A stretch of DNA of 64,000 bases from assembly GCA_017309115.1 (NCBI GenBank), contig JAFLEF010000039.1, positions 1 through 64,000 of the forward strand, in the 5' to 3' direction. The position numbers were made by a program, and so were the translations under genes. This document shows positions 26,589 through 34,178 of this stretch, one piece after another (positions within the stretch are counted from its first letter, which is position 1; every line of letters starts with the position of its first letter). The notes below the pieces were generated by a model. It searched no databases, was not told the origin of the DNA, and worked only from the letters and a program-made list of their open reading frames with translations. The stretch comes from Verrucomicrobiota bacterium (GTDB taxonomy: Bacteria > Verrucomicrobiota > Verrucomicrobiia > Limisphaerales > UBA9464).

Positions 26589-28772
26589 CTACTGAGTTGG
26601 CAGCGACGAGGGACCCCACCCTGGAACCGGGTCCACCTTCCTGCTTTGGAAGGCCCAAATCACCAGGAGCACGAGAACGATGAGGAATCCCACGGAAATG
26701 GTAGTGGATACAGAGACCGTTCGGGGCGGGCTTCGGGGAGCACCATGGTTGAGATCTGCCTCGAGACTCCGTTTCAACTCTGGAGTGACGGCAAAAAGAA
26801 GGGCCAGTTGCAGAGCCTGATGCGCTGTAACCGGGTCGCCTTCTTGCTGGATGGCCTGAGCCGAAAGTGTTCGCAGAAGGGAGACAGTCGCAGCGGCAAG
26901 TCGATCGCGGAGTTCGGGTGCACATTCGAGGTCCTTGAGGGCTGCCTGCAGCCGGTCAAACCACCGGGAACGGAAGGTGTTCAGGCGATCCGACGGCCAT
27001 TCGTTGGTGTGTCGAAGGAGATTCAGTTCATCAATGGCCTGATCGAGGGTGGCTCCGTGAAAGTATCTGTCGCGCACCCGGACTATCCAGTCGGCCAAAC
27101 TATCCTTGCTGGACTGTCGTTTTGAATTCCAAGACGAGTTCGGTGAGTCCTCAGCTGAGTGCGGGGACTCCGGGACTTGACGGGAAAAACGGTGGGTGTC
27201 TCGGGAAAGCAGATTGAGATCTTCGGGTGAGTGGGCGAAACGGTAGGCCAGCTGGTTGGCCTTAAGGGCCGTGGCGAAATCTGAATGCCGGGCGGCCCGC
27301 AGCGAAAGCATCCTGAAAACCCGAAGGGCAGCGGAAGTGAGGGTCCGGGATGACTCCTGGTTTGGGGGTAATTCGGACACGGCGCAGAGCAGCTTGGTCA
27401 ACAGCGTGTTCTCGATGAGACGAAGGGCTTGATCGGGCACCGGTGATTCGGCCAGTTCTTCGAGACGGCGGAGGATTACATCCAGCCGGGATTCACCGAA
27501 ATGCCGTCGAAGAATGGCTTCTTCCGTTTGGTCCCAGGCGAACCGGGAGGAGGCGGCCCTCGGGATGTCACTGACCTTCGGCGGGGCGGGATACCGGGCG
27601 GCCAGAAAGTCGAGGTCTTTTGCCAGACGATCCTCCAGGTTTTTGGAGGTCACCAACTCCAGCATTTTCTGGAGGTTCTGAATCGCCGTCGGGCCATCTT
27701 GAGTCGCTTCGAAATGTCGGACCACCAGCCGATGGCAAGTTTCGGCAATTCCATTGAACAGATCGTGGGAGGTTCGTTCAACGCCGAGGAGCGTGAAGGA
27801 GGGCAGCAGGCGAAGGGCGAGACTGAGAAGTTCGTCGGCGTGTCGGTGGCCCTCAGCTGGTTCGGCAGCAGCATCTCGTTCGGCACGGCGGGAGCTTTCG
27901 AGGAGATGATGTTGGGAGGCCTTCAGGAGGCGATCCGCCGCTCGACGCGCCTCGGTCTGGTTCGAAGTCCGCTCCCGCAGGTATCGGGCATGGATCGTCG
28001 CCAAGTCACTCCGCCCGGCTTTGGCGTATCGGAGAGCTAGCTGCCCGTGAATCAGAGCCAAAGCCAGGGGTAGGGTGCGGCGAAACCGGTAACCAAATCC
28101 GGAAGTCAGGCGTGGTTCCCGGAGTCGGCGAAGACGCGCCTGAAACCGTTCCCAAAAGGGCTCGTCAATCAGTAGCCGTTCCCATCGGGATTGGGCCTGG
28201 ATCCACCAGGCGTCCACTTCCTCCCGGGTGAACTTGATGTGGCTCTGTTCTGATGGGGCTCGTTCACAATCCAAAGCCCGAAGATGCCAGTAGATCGCCA
28301 GATTGTGGGTGGCCACCGCGGAGTGTTCGGAACGTCGTTCGGTTTCGGTCCAGATCTCTACGGCTGCGGCGATGTCTCCCGAGCGAAGCGCTGTCCCGGC
28401 GGCGTCGGTGGTCGAGTTGTCGAATTCCGAAGGCCAGAACCAGAAGAACTCGTCTACCAGTCGTTCTTCTGCATCCTGGAATCGTTGGACGGCTGCTCGT
28501 AGGTCGTCCAGCGTTGGGGGCGGGTTCAACGGCAACGGCCCATGCCCGGTTTCAATCGAAACACCCAGTTCCGCCAATTGCTTGACCCGGTTGGCCCGAC
28601 GCGCGAGTTCGCGGGTCGTTGCTTCGACTCCGATTCCGAAGATGCGGAAGGCATTTCGTCGGTAGATCTCTGGATCAGCCGCAGCCAAGACCACTTCGCA
28701 CTCCAACTCCGACTCCAAGTGGGTCGGGAAGGGAGTGTTAGGAACATCCGGAGCGGACGGCTCAGGGCCCAT
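26589..28772 (-). CDS. Membrane-anchored J-domain-like protein, Hsp70 partner
   Basis: A 727-aa protein with a J-like N-terminal segment (about 34-112: RRNAFRIFGIGVEATTRELA, then a helix ending ERLVDEFFWFWP). The layout recalls DnaJ proteins, but no HPD tripeptide is present. The middle is a long helical, TPR-like region (about 120-560). A single C-terminal transmembrane helix (about 687-709, VGFLIVLVLLVIWAF) would anchor it with the bulk in the cytoplasm. It is the first gene of the five-gene cluster, 26 bp before the GrpE-like gene. The J-like call is an inference from fold pattern and context; it could instead be an unrelated helical adaptor. Confidence 0.55.
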   Translation of the reverse strand: MGPEPSAPDVPNTPFPTHLESELECEVVLAAADPEIYRRNAFRIFGIGVEATTRELARRANRVKQLAELGVSIETGHGPLPLNPPPTLDDLRAAVQRFQDAEERLVDEFFWFWPSEFDNSTTDAAGTALRSGDIAAAVEIWTETERRSEHSAVATHNLAIYWHLRALDCERAPSEQSHIKFTREEVDAWWIQAQSRWERLLIDEPFWERFQARLRRLREPRLTSGFGYRFRRTLPLALALIHGQLALRYAKAGRSDLATIHARYLRERTSNQTEARRAADRLLKASQHHLLESSRRAERDAAAEPAEGHRHADELLSLALRLLPSFTLLGVERTSHDLFNGIAETCHRLVVRHFEATQDGPTAIQNLQKMLELVTSKNLEDRLAKDLDFLAARYPAPPKVSDIPRAASSRFAWDQTEEAILRRHFGESRLDVILRRLEELAESPVPDQALRLIENTLLTKLLCAVSELPPNQESSRTLTSAALRVFRMLSLRAARHSDFATALKANQLAYRFAHSPEDLNLLSRDTHRFSRQVPESPHSAEDSPNSSWNSKRQSSKDSLADWIVRVRDRYFHGATLDQAIDELNLLRHTNEWPSDRLNTFRSRWFDRLQAALKDLECAPELRDRLAAATVSLLRTLSAQAIQQEGDPVTAHQALQLALLFAVTPELKRSLEADLNHGAPRSPPRTVSVSTTISVGFLIVLVLLVIWAFQSRKVDPVPGWGPSSLPTQ

Positions 28773-29135
28773 TTGAGGTGAAGTTGGAGGAAGTTAACGC
28801 GGTGGGAGGTCAGATCGCCCAGGAAATAAGGTGCGGGCAGCTGACCCGGCATCCAGGCGACAACGAATCGCTGGCTTGGGTTTGGCGCTCCAGGAGCAAT
28901 CCTTTGTCGACGAATCCCAGGATGGAAGGGTTGGTCGTCACGAGGTGAGCATTGGGAGGGAATCCGGAATAATGTCGGGTTCGGATAGTGGATCTAGGAG
29001 CACTTGATATGAACCCGTCTGATTGATCGTATCGGAGAAAGACTGGTCACCCGCCTTTTGTTGGCAACGCAAATCGCTATGCAATTCCGGCAACGAGCAA
29101 ACGTCGGCGCCGCATTCCAAACGCTTCGCGACCTC
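28773..29135. other. Intergenic region upstream of the chaperone cluster
   Basis: This 363-bp gap separates the bufC stop from the J-like gene on the same strand. Short open frames exist (for example 28938-29120) but none has a recognisable product, a ribosome-binding site or coding character. The promoter of the chaperone/kinase/sigma cluster should lie here; I could not single out a convincing -35/-10 pair. Confidence 0.5.
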
Positions 29136-30032
29136 CTAACCGATTTCGGTTCCCTCTTCCACGGCGATGAAGAATCCCTCGCGGGCCCAGCGGGAGAACC
29201 ATGCCTGAATCTGGGCAGGTGCGACCGGTTCGATTGCCAAGGCGGCTTCCAATGAGTCGGAAATCGTGGCGCCGCTCTGGAGGCGGGACAGGGCGGCGTG
29301 CTCGCCCACCGAGAGCGGATGCCGGCGCACGACGTAGTCACGTCGGGACAGCGCGAGATAAGTGGGCACCGGAGCGGGGAGATCCCACTCGGGCTGAGGG
29401 TCAGTGGGGGCGCTCCGGACGGCGTTGAAGTGGTCACTGACGGGGAATGCCGCTTCGAACAACTGCATTCCAGGCGCCAAGATCAGTCGACTGGCGGCAA
29501 AGGTGTCGGGATTCCCGGCGTACTGAGAGAGATCGAGATGCGGCAGATCCTCCGGGCCGGGTCCGTCGAACACTTCGAACAGCGCCCATTCGAAGCGGGC
29601 GAGGTCGATCACGAAGTCAGCCCAGTCGAGTTCGCAGGTGTTGTCCTTGGGAGGCCGCTCGCGGGCGAGAAATCCCGGGAACTCCTGGCCCAAGACATTC
29701 AACGTGTAGCGACGCGAAGGATGCGACTGCAAATAGTCGAAGGCGAGTTCGTGGAATACGTCCTCGCCTACCGTCCGCACCAGTATGGGATAGACGTCGC
29801 CCAGACATTCCAGAAGTCGCGCGTAATAGGCGTCGGCATAGACCGAGAGACGGGACTCGGCATCGAGTTTTGAAGAAGCGGTGATTCGGTCCGCAATCTG
29901 AAGGGGCGTTCCTGCTGACCCGTCAGCCGAGTGAGCCGCAGCTCCTCGGGCCACCCCGGAGGGATGCGTGATGACTGCCTGGAACCAGCGCTGAACTTCG
30001 CTCAGGTCAGGCGGTGGATTGGGCGAACTCAT
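29136..30032 (-). CDS. bufC: BufC/HvfC family peptide-modification chaperone (DUF2063)
   Basis: A 298-aa protein. The N-terminal DUF2063 domain (about 1-140) contains [12 protein letters not shown] and [22 protein letters not shown], followed by the all-helical C-terminal domain typical of HvfC/BufC. In known bufferin systems BufC binds the precursor and helps the DUF692 enzyme modify it. The start is set by the ATGA overlap with bufB and a good GGAGG ribosome-binding site 7 bp upstream. It is the last gene of the bufA-bufB-bufC operon. Confidence 0.85.
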   Translation of the reverse strand: MSSPNPPPDLSEVQRWFQAVITHPSGVARGAAAHSADGSAGTPLQIADRITASSKLDAESRLSVYADAYYARLLECLGDVYPILVRTVGEDVFHELAFDYLQSHPSRRYTLNVLGQEFPGFLARERPPKDNTCELDWADFVIDLARFEWALFEVFDGPGPEDLPHLDLSQYAGNPDTFAASRLILAPGMQLFEAAFPVSDHFNAVRSAPTDPQPEWDLPAPVPTYLALSRRDYVVRRHPLSVGEHAALSRLQSGATISDSLEAALAIEPVAPAQIQAWFSRWAREGFFIAVEEGTEIG

Positions 30033-31027
30033 AGCACCTCCGCCCAACGGCGATGGAGGGGCTGGGGAAGGGAAGGAGTTGGAGGTGGAGTGTTGAGAGG
30101 TGAGAGAGTGGACGGAGTCGCAGATCGGCTCAGCGGAAGCTTCGCCCCACCGGGGAGAGTTGAGAGATGGGATGTGGAATCGGGAACGTTGGGCACGGTC
30201 TCGCCTGATTCGTACCGTTTGGCTTTGAGAACTTCGCGATGGACGACTTCGAAAGGCGGGATGTTGGAATCCCATTCAAGGAGGGTGGACACTCCGCCAG
30301 TGAGTTGATGGGCCAGGCGGTACAGTTCCCAAACCGGATCGACCACCGGGTGATCGTGGGTGTCAATGATGTGCGTACCGCGATGGGTGTGGCCTGCCAG
30401 ATGAAACTGAACGATGCGGTGGGCCGGCATGGCCCGCAGAAAGGTCTGCGGATCGTAGTCATGATTGACCGCGCATACGTAGACATTGTTGACGTCGAGC
30501 AGAATTCCCACGTCGGCCTCTTCCGCCAGTCGAGCTACGAATTCCCATTCCGGCATGGTGGAATCACGAAAACCGATATAGGTGCTGGGATTTTCCAAGA
30601 CCAGTCGTCGACCTAGGAAATCCTGCACCGTTCGGGCCCGCTCGACGACGTGCTTTAGGCTCGCCTCGGTGAGCAGCAGGGGCAGCAGATCGTGGGTGTT
30701 TTGTCCGGCGACACCGGTCCAGCAGACGTGGTCCGAGACCCAGGCGGGCTGGATCTCGTCCGCCAGGGCCTTGAGGCGTCCTAGGTAGTCCCAATCCAAG
30801 GGATCGGTGCTGCCGATCGACAGTGACACCCCGTGTAGAATGACCGGATAGCGGGCGGCGACCTGGTTGAGGACGTGGCGGGGACGGCCCCGCGAATCCA
30901 TGTAGTTCTCGGAAATCGCCTCGAACCAATCCACTGCCGGCCACTCTTGAAGAATGTGGTGGTAGTGGGCGGTCCGCAGGCCCAGGCCGAGTCCGAGATG
31001 GGGCAGACCCAGGCGGGGAAGGGGCAT
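30029..31027 (-). CDS. bufB: DUF692 multinuclear iron oxidative enzyme (BufB)
   Basis: A 332-aa TIM-barrel enzyme of the DUF692/MNIO family that installs modifications on peptide cysteines. Expected metal ligands are visible: HGVSLSIG (His65), SDHVCW (Asp99-His100), LENPSTY (Glu145-Asn146), LDVNN (Asp178), HLAGH (His209, His213) and DTHDH (Asp222, His224). The usual family length is about 280 aa; here a low-complexity Ser/Pro/Thr tail of about 45 residues is added, coded by repeat-like TGAGAGG/TTGAGAG DNA just before bufC. It lies 22 bp after bufA. Predicted job: converting Cys of BufA to thiooxazole or a related group. Confidence 0.88.
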   Translation of the reverse strand: MPLPRLGLPHLGLGLGLRTAHYHHILQEWPAVDWFEAISENYMDSRGRPRHVLNQVAARYPVILHGVSLSIGSTDPLDWDYLGRLKALADEIQPAWVSDHVCWTGVAGQNTHDLLPLLLTEASLKHVVERARTVQDFLGRRLVLENPSTYIGFRDSTMPEWEFVARLAEEADVGILLDVNNVYVCAVNHDYDPQTFLRAMPAHRIVQFHLAGHTHRGTHIIDTHDHPVVDPVWELYRLAHQLTGGVSTLLEWDSNIPPFEVVHREVLKAKRYESGETVPNVPDSTSHLSTLPGGAKLPLSRSATPSTLSPLNTPPPTPSLPQPLHRRWAEVL

Positions 31028-31049
31028 GAGGTCAGACGGGCCGGGCAGG

Positions 31050-31484
31050 TCAGGCCTTCTTTTCCGGCGCTGGTCCGAACTTCAGATTCTTCTTGGTCAT
31101 CTGGGTCTCGAAAGTCTTGCGAGCCTTCTTCCAAGCCTTGTCGTTGAGGGGCACCTCGCAGGCGCCTTGGCCTTTGCAGGAGTTCTCACCTGGATGTTCC
31201 CCGCAGCCGCCCTGGCCTTTGCAGGCGTTGTCACCGTGACAGCCGTGGGCCTCGGCGGTGGCGCAGTTGCCGACGCCGGCGCAGCTGTTGTCGGCGCCCT
31301 TGCCCTTGCCCTTGCAGGTATTGATGCCCCGGCAGACGTGGGGATCGCTCAGGATGTTGGCCGGGTCGTTGACCGCCTTTTTCTTTTCAGCGGCCTGAAC
31401 GAGGGCGTTGGAACCGAGCAGGAGACCGCCTAGGGCGGCGCCGGTGTAGCGGCCGAAATCACGGCGAGAGAAGGAGTCAGACAT
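31050..31484 (-). CDS. bufA: Bufferin-type Cys-rich precursor peptide (BufA family)
   Basis: A 144-aa exported peptide. The N-terminus has a twin-arginine motif, [10 protein letters not shown], followed by a hydrophobic core and an AxA-like cleavage site (about residue 32), suggesting Tat rather than Sec export. The mature part has nine cysteines in a regular C-x5-C ladder with Gly/Lys-rich spacers (CRGINTC, CAGVGNC, CHGDNAC, CKGQGGC, CKGQGAC). This composition matches bufferin RiPP precursors modified by DUF692 enzymes; bufB and bufC follow immediately. Known bufferins sequester copper in the periplasm, and that role is inferred here. Confidence 0.8.
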   Translation of the reverse strand: MSDSFSRRDFGRYTGAALGGLLLGSNALVQAAEKKKAVNDPANILSDPHVCRGINTCKGKGKGADNSCAGVGNCATAEAHGCHGDNACKGQGGCGEHPGENSCKGQGACEVPLNDKAWKKARKTFETQMTKKNLKFGPAPEKKA

Positions 31485-31654
31485 GAGCAGAGGTATTTTG
31501 AGGAATTGAGTCTTAATGTGGCGGTTCCGAACATCGCCATCTGGTCAGCGTTCAAGTTCCGACTAACCAGGCGGCGGATCGCAACATGGGATTTACGAGT
31601 GATCAAAGCCCGATCGTGTTCGGAAGAAAATGGGAAAAGTGAGTTCCCGTTTGT

Positions 31655-32599
31655 CTACTCCGCCAAAAGCGCGTCCCAGCGATACCCATAGATCCATTGG
31701 GCCAGCTGCTGGCGATCATCGACCGGGACCTTCGCGCCCAAGGGAGGCATGGGAACGACACCCCACTTGCCGCCACCACCTTTCTCAATCTGGGCCGCCA
31801 ACTTGGCTACCGCGTCAGGATCATTGCGATATGACGCGGCAACATCGCGATAGGCCGGTCCGACCGCTTTGATGTCGGGATTGTGGCAGGTCATACACGT
31901 GTGCTTGGTGGCGAGGGTCTGGGCTGTGCGGTTGTTGACCGAAAGAAATCGGGCAGCCAGGAGGACCCATTGGCCGTCGCGCTTGACGGGCACGCCGAAT
32001 ACGTTGACGGCGCCGGCCGGCACATCGCGGTCCTTGAGGGTTGGGGTCAGCCAAATGAGAACTTCGCCGCCCTCACCCTTGACCTTGGCTAGGCCGGAAC
32101 CGTCGAACTTCGGGGCGACAAAGGTGACGTTGGTAAGGGAGACGTATCGGCCTTCCAGCGATGAGGCATCCTGGAAGAAGGATACGCCCCGTGGCTCCGC
32201 AGATCCGAATGCCTTGTTGGTCTGGTTCAACGTGACCGAACCTTCTTTTACCTTGAGGGCGGTCACACCGTGGGGACCTTCCTGAAGCGTTCCGGTCAGA
32301 GTCACGTCATTGCGGGGGATGATCTTGGCCGCGTCGGCTGCGCTAATCAGTAGGGGAACACCGGCGGCTCCAACTGGCTGGATAACGGCGAGTACCTGGT
32401 TGCCTTCCACGGTGGCGCGGGCGCTGACAACGCCGGTTACGGAGAAGGAAGTTGTGGAGTCCTTGGGCTTGCCGGTGGCGGGATCGATCTGCTTACGGAC
32501 GTCTTCGATGGACGCCCCCAGCAGTGTTCCGGTCAGGCTCACGGAGACCGCCCAGCATTTGAACCAAATCCAGAGTGACGACGATTTCGACATATCCAT
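31655..32599 (-). CDS. Exported c-type cytochrome with N-terminal OB-fold-like domain
   Basis: A 314-aa protein. A signal peptide (about 1-30) is followed by a beta-rich region (about 50-200) resembling OB-fold domains and a C-terminal class I cytochrome c domain with CMTCH near residue 232, AVGPAYRDVAA and a distal-ligand region VPMPPL. The pattern CMTCHNPD...VGPAYRD is typical of the c551/c552 type. It probably carries electrons in the periplasm. It is 170 bp upstream of bufA on the same strand and may be a separate unit; any link to metal stress is speculative. Confidence 0.78.
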   Translation of the reverse strand: MDMSKSSSLWIWFKCWAVSVSLTGTLLGASIEDVRKQIDPATGKPKDSTTSFSVTGVVSARATVEGNQVLAVIQPVGAAGVPLLISAADAAKIIPRNDVTLTGTLQEGPHGVTALKVKEGSVTLNQTNKAFGSAEPRGVSFFQDASSLEGRYVSLTNVTFVAPKFDGSGLAKVKGEGGEVLIWLTPTLKDRDVPAGAVNVFGVPVKRDGQWVLLAARFLSVNNRTAQTLATKHTCMTCHNPDIKAVGPAYRDVAASYRNDPDAVAKLAAQIEKGGGGKWGVVPMPPLGAKVPVDDRQQLAQWIYGYRWDALLAE

Positions 32600-32843
32600 C
32601 AGTCTCCGCCGAACCGGATTGGGGACAAGGCGCTGGAATGCGGCAATTTGTCGCGTAGGCTACGGGCGCTACTTGCCCAACCAGAGGAGAACTTTTTCGT
32701 GGTCGGCTGAACTTCCCTTCGCTGGCGAAGCGAAGACCCTGAGACTAATCGCCTAGGTTTGAATAATCCCGGGCGCCTTGCCTGGGAGTCCCAAAGAGGG
32801 ACTGCATCATCGGTTGACCAGAAACGGGGACAAATACAGTCCG

Positions 32844-33146
32844 CTATGCCGGATCAATGTTCATGGAACACGGGCGTTCCCCGGCGTCATCGTTCTGACT
32901 CTGAGTCCCTTCATTTGATCGCCTTAGCAGATCGCTGGCCCGTTTAGCGTTGACGAATTCTTCCCGCTGCGCCCGTTTCGGTCGCTTCAAATCGTTGCCC
33001 GGCAAAAACTCAGTCCTTTCGCCATTGGCGAGAAGCAAAGAGTACTCGAACCCGTCGGCGACAGTCCGGGTTCTCGCTATTCCGATTCGCCCGGTGGGAC
33101 GATGTGTGACGAGCTTTCCGTGAAGGGGACCCATTCCAAAAGGCAT
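32844..33146 (-). CDS. Hypothetical protein with possible SH3-like segment
   Basis: A possible 100-aa protein starting at an ATG at 33144-33146. The part GKLVTHRPTGRIGIARTR...LLLANGER looks like a small beta-barrel (SH3/KOW-like) repeat, but I recognise no family. The same frame stays open upstream across the attachment site at 33353-33375 into the mobile element, so the real gene may once have been longer or may be chance coding. It lies on the chromosome side of the element's left end. Confidence 0.35.
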   Translation of the reverse strand: MPFGMGPLHGKLVTHRPTGRIGIARTRTVADGFEYSLLLANGERTEFLPGNDLKRPKRAQREEFVNAKRASDLLRRSNEGTQSQNDDAGERPCSMNIDPA

Positions 33147-33352
33147 TGATCGACTTTGGGCCGGAATCCAAGGGAAGCAATACTTTGAAAACGCAGAGGT
33201 GATCTTGGCTTTTGGGACGAACCCTTGCCGCAGGCTGAGGGGGAGTGGCCGATTGACTCTGATTCCTGTCGCAAGCGCATCTCGACCCATGGCCAGACCA
33301 CAGAAGGTGGCTGTAATCGTGATTGAGACCGCGGCTACTCCTGGAAAAAACG

Positions 33353-33375
33353 TGGCGGAAGGGGAGGGATTTGAA
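33353..33375. repeat. Left attachment site (attL), copy of tRNA-Ser 3' end
   Basis: The 23 bases are identical to 44643-44665, the last 23 nt of the tRNA-Ser gene including the encoded CCA. The flanking bases differ at once on both sides, as expected for the core of a tyrosine-integrase attachment site. Confidence 0.9.
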
Positions 33376-33381
33376 ACTGCG

Positions 33382-33417
33382 AAAAAGCCCCAAAAACACG
33401 CGATTTGTTGGGGTTTT
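33382..33417. terminator. Terminator-like hairpin inside the left element end
   Basis: CCCCAA at 33388-33393 pairs with TTGGGG at 33408-33413. An A-run precedes it (TTTTT on the minus strand) and TTTT follows it on the plus strand, so it could end transcription in both directions just inside attL. Confidence 0.5.
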
Positions 33418-33689
33418 GGAAGTTTTCCAGTGAAACTAGATGCAAGGAAAATCTGTTTAGAACGTGTGAATTTGTGTGATGCTCGGGGGGTGATTCCGTC
33501 GTCTTCTCCCTCCCCGGTGTGTAAACGTGTGAAAGTCTGGGAAAAACGCTTCAGGGGAGGGTTGGAGTGCAAAGCAGCAAAGCCCAAGGGGCTTGAAGAA
33601 AGCTCTCCTCGGGCTTTGGTCCGCCAGTTGGCCCGGACTTCTTTTCGTAATCCGACTGACATGCCTCCCGCAACCGGATTGCAGGGACG

Positions 33690-34106
33690 TGAGGGACGTG
33701 TTGAACATCTCGGCGACGCGGGCGGAGGATTCGCGGGCATGACTTGAAACTTCCCCAATTTGTTGGGGAGGTTTTCCCTCTTCCTTTGGCCTGCCGCCCT
33801 TCGGTTGAGCCTCCCGGATGGCCTTCAGAATCGACTCCGCTTCCACGGCAAACGCTGCCTGCCTCCGCCGATCTCCAGGGCCTTGTTCCAGACTTCTTCC
33901 CGCTTCTCAGGTGGCAGGGATGCGAGAGGGCGGGCAACGGCTTCGGATGTGGGTTTGTCCACATTTGTGGACAAGGATTGCACAACGTCACTGGCGTCCA
34001 TTAGTTGATTCGCTCGGCTTCGACTCATCCCCCACCGCTCCTTGCAGTAGGCTTCAAAGGTGGCGTGGCTTAGCCACTGGCCCCCAATTCCGGCGCCGGC
34101 ACTCAA
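33690..34106 (-). pseudogene. Frameshifted ParB-like/DNA-binding protein remnant
   Basis: Two reading frames join into one plausible protein. The upstream part has AYCKERWGMSRSRANQLMDA...RPLASLPPEKREEVWNKALE; after a one-base shift near 33850-33870 it continues QAAFAVEAESILKAIREAQP-KGGRPKEEGKPPQQIGEVSS. This pattern (Y-x-RW-x-SR, RPLAxL, then GRPxK and a GESR-like helix) occurs in ParB-like proteins of phages and plasmids. It has no good start codon (TTG at 34106), is cut at the left end and sits beyond the tape-measure terminator, so it is most likely decayed. A sequencing error at one base could also explain the shift. Confidence 0.5.
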
Positions 34107-34126
34107 CCGGCAAACCGGTTTACCGG

Positions 34127-34162
34127 AAAAGAAAAAGCCCCGGTCGGATAGCCAACCGGGGC
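34127..34162 (-). terminator. Rho-independent terminator after the tape-measure gene
   Basis: On the minus strand GCCCCGGT and its complement (34137-34144 and 34155-34162) form an 8-bp GC-rich stem with a 10-nt loop, followed by TTTTTCTTTT. It lies 16 bp after the stop codon of the tape-measure-like gene. Confidence 0.85.
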
Positions 34163-34178
34163 CTTCTTGAATCGTCCT

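Noticed and set aside
28938-29120. A 60-codon frame upstream of the chaperone cluster
   Set aside because: No ribosome-binding site, no recognisable domain, and it continues directly from the bufC 3' flank; likely chance.
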